6,325 nucleotides of DNA from NCBI GenBank assembly GCA_030731635.1, contig JANQTR010000050.1:1-6325 (forward strand), read 5' to 3'. The notes under the pieces are model-generated. The model searched no databases. It saw only the letters and a program-made list of their open reading frames with translations, and was not told the origin of the DNA. This DNA is from Erythrobacter sp. (GTDB taxonomy: Bacteria > Pseudomonadota > Alphaproteobacteria > Sphingomonadales > Sphingomonadaceae). Numbering within the stretch: the first letter of the stretch is position 1; every line of letters starts with the position of its first letter. Positions 5,709 through 6,325 of this stretch are shown here, one piece after another. Both the position numbers and the translations under genes were made by a program.

Positions 5709-6235
5709 ATCGCGGCTTCAGCTTCGCCTTCTTCCGCGTCTTCTTCGGCAAAGACCAAATCCGCAACGAGATCAGCCGAACTTTCAAATCGCCTGATGCT
5801 GCTGAGGAAGACCGGCAGTGGGATCCCATCACCGGTCACAATATCCCAACTCACCACGGGATCGCCCTCATCATCAAGCTTGACTGCTGCGTAACGATAC
5901 TTTTGCGCAATCTCGATCGCCTCTGCCGCAGTCCAAGGCTGTTTCCGATCAAAACCGACGTAAAGCTGAACCGAGTCGCAATCGTCGTTGGTTTCTTCGT
6001 CACAGCCATAGAAGAGCATTGACATTTTGTAGCCTTCGCCTTCGAACTTGATCATCGGGTCGCCGACGTCATCAGCCTCAAGCGTGGCATCATATCCAGC
6101 ATTAAGCAGCGCCAAAACGATGCCCGCCGGCTGCTTGGCAGTGATTATATTGCGGTCATCCTGAGCGGCGGCAGGCAGCGAAATGCCCGCCGCTATTGCA
6201 ACGCAAATGGACTTAGTGAGCGAGCTGATTTTCAA
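5705..6235 (-). CDS. Secreted YbjN-domain protein
   Basis: The protein resembles the YbjN family (sensory-transduction-like fold related to type III secretion chaperones; molecular role unclear). Family-like features include KFEGEGYKMSMLFYGC, a second cysteine eight residues later (C78 and C86), VQLYVGF and DDEGDPVVSWDIV with a following G. It ends in an acidic tail of about 15 residues (AEEDAEEGEAEA). I prefer a TTG start at 6235, giving 176 residues. It has AGGGG 8 bases upstream and yields a clean signal peptide: MKISSLTKS, a hydrophobic core ICVAIAAGISLP, then AAA|Q with cleavage after residue 24. The longer ATG form at 6274 adds 13 residues before the signal and lacks a ribosome site. 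The product is therefore predicted to be periplasmic, where the cysteine pair could form a disulfide (inference). It converges on the SDR gene. Confidence 0.78.
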   Translation of the reverse strand: MKISSLTKSICVAIAAGISLPAAAQDDRNIITAKQPAGIVLALLNAGYDATLEADDVGDPMIKFEGEGYKMSMLFYGCDEETNDDCDSVQLYVGFDRKQPWTAAEAIEIAQKYRYAAVKLDDEGDPVVSWDIVTGDGIPLPVFLSSIRRFESSADLVADLVFAEEDAEEGEAEAAM

Positions 6236-6243
6236 TTCTTTTA

Positions 6244-6248
6244 CCCCT
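6244..6248 (-). promoter_or_regulatory. Ribosome binding site deciding the YbjN-protein start
   Basis: AGGGG on the minus strand lies 8 bases before the TTG at 6235-6233. The resulting product begins directly with an n-region typical of a Sec signal peptide, which supports the TTG start over the ATG at 6274. Confidence 0.5.
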
Positions 6249-6295
6249 GATCTGAGCCACCCAGAGCCTACCATCTGAGCGCTGTTCGTCCAGCC

Positions 6296-6325
6296 CTACC
6301 CCCGGCCCTTGGTCTTGGTCTGCCC
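6296..6325 (-). CDS. Possible C-terminal end of an upstream leftward gene (partial)
   Basis: At the window edge the minus strand reads GQTKTKGRG and then TAG (6298-6296). A basic tail of this kind is common at protein C-termini, and the stop lies 60 bases before the preferred YbjN-protein start. Nine codons are too few for identification, and the stretch may be non-coding. Confidence 0.15.
   Translation of the reverse strand, partial: GQTKTKGRG

Noticed and set aside
5590..6022. Rightward frames of 68-108 codons after the SDR gene
   Set aside because: They are antisense to the YbjN gene and the small ORF. The YbjN frame has a signal peptide and family-like motifs, and these do not.
1..6325. 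CRISPR array, tRNA gene, insertion sequence, toxin-antitoxin or defence system
   Set aside because: I found no spaced direct repeats, cloverleaf-like sequence, transposase motifs or paired small toxin/antitoxin genes; the genes present are ordinary housekeeping and accessory genes.

Overview
The window looks like a chromosomal segment from an alphaproteobacterium, most likely of the order Sphingomonadales (Erythrobacter/Novosphingobium-like). This rests on the GC-rich coding sequence (about 60% GC by eye), an rpsF-rpsR-rplI operon whose bL9 has a long acidic tail, an AMP nucleosidase close to the proteobacterial Amn family, and a paired palindromic intergenic repeat of a kind I recall from sphingomonad genomes. 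The placement is inference; no rRNA or other decisive marker is present.

Layout. Positions 1-102 hold no gene, only a short palindromic element. A leftward pair follows: a glutathione S-transferase-like protein (103-753) downstream of a YedI/DUF808 inner-membrane protein (763-1710, GTG start preferred), 9 bases apart and probably co-transcribed. A 0.2 kb divergent region carries -10-like sequences on both strands and a structured leader. Rightward from it runs the ribosomal protein operon rpsF (bS6), rpsR (bS18) and rplI (bL9), with rpsF and rpsR coupled by a TGATG overlap, closed by a strong intrinsic terminator at 3165-3200. Next come amn (AMP nucleosidase, 3267-4703) with its own promoter-like region, a two-armed palindromic repeat (4714-4802), and an NAD-type short-chain dehydrogenase (4830-5597) in which methionine replaces the usual active-site asparagine. 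Convergent to it lies a leftward gene for a secreted YbjN-domain protein (5705-6235, TTG start preferred). A possible 32-residue ORF overlaps its stop codon through GTGA (5610-5708). The last 50 bases hold only sequence upstream of that gene and perhaps the tail of another leftward gene.

How the parts relate. The ribosomal operon is a housekeeping unit: bS6 and bS18 bind each other on the 30S platform, and bL9 sits on the 50S subunit. amn degrades AMP to adenine and ribose 5-phosphate and appears to be a separate transcription unit. The flanking genes (GST, DUF808, SDR, YbjN) are common accessory metabolic or envelope genes with no evident joint pathway. I see no CRISPR array, transposase, phage gene, toxin-antitoxin pair or defence system, so I do not claim a new multi-gene system. 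The points most worth a second look are the covarying repeat pair, the SDR active-site substitution and the overlapping small ORF.
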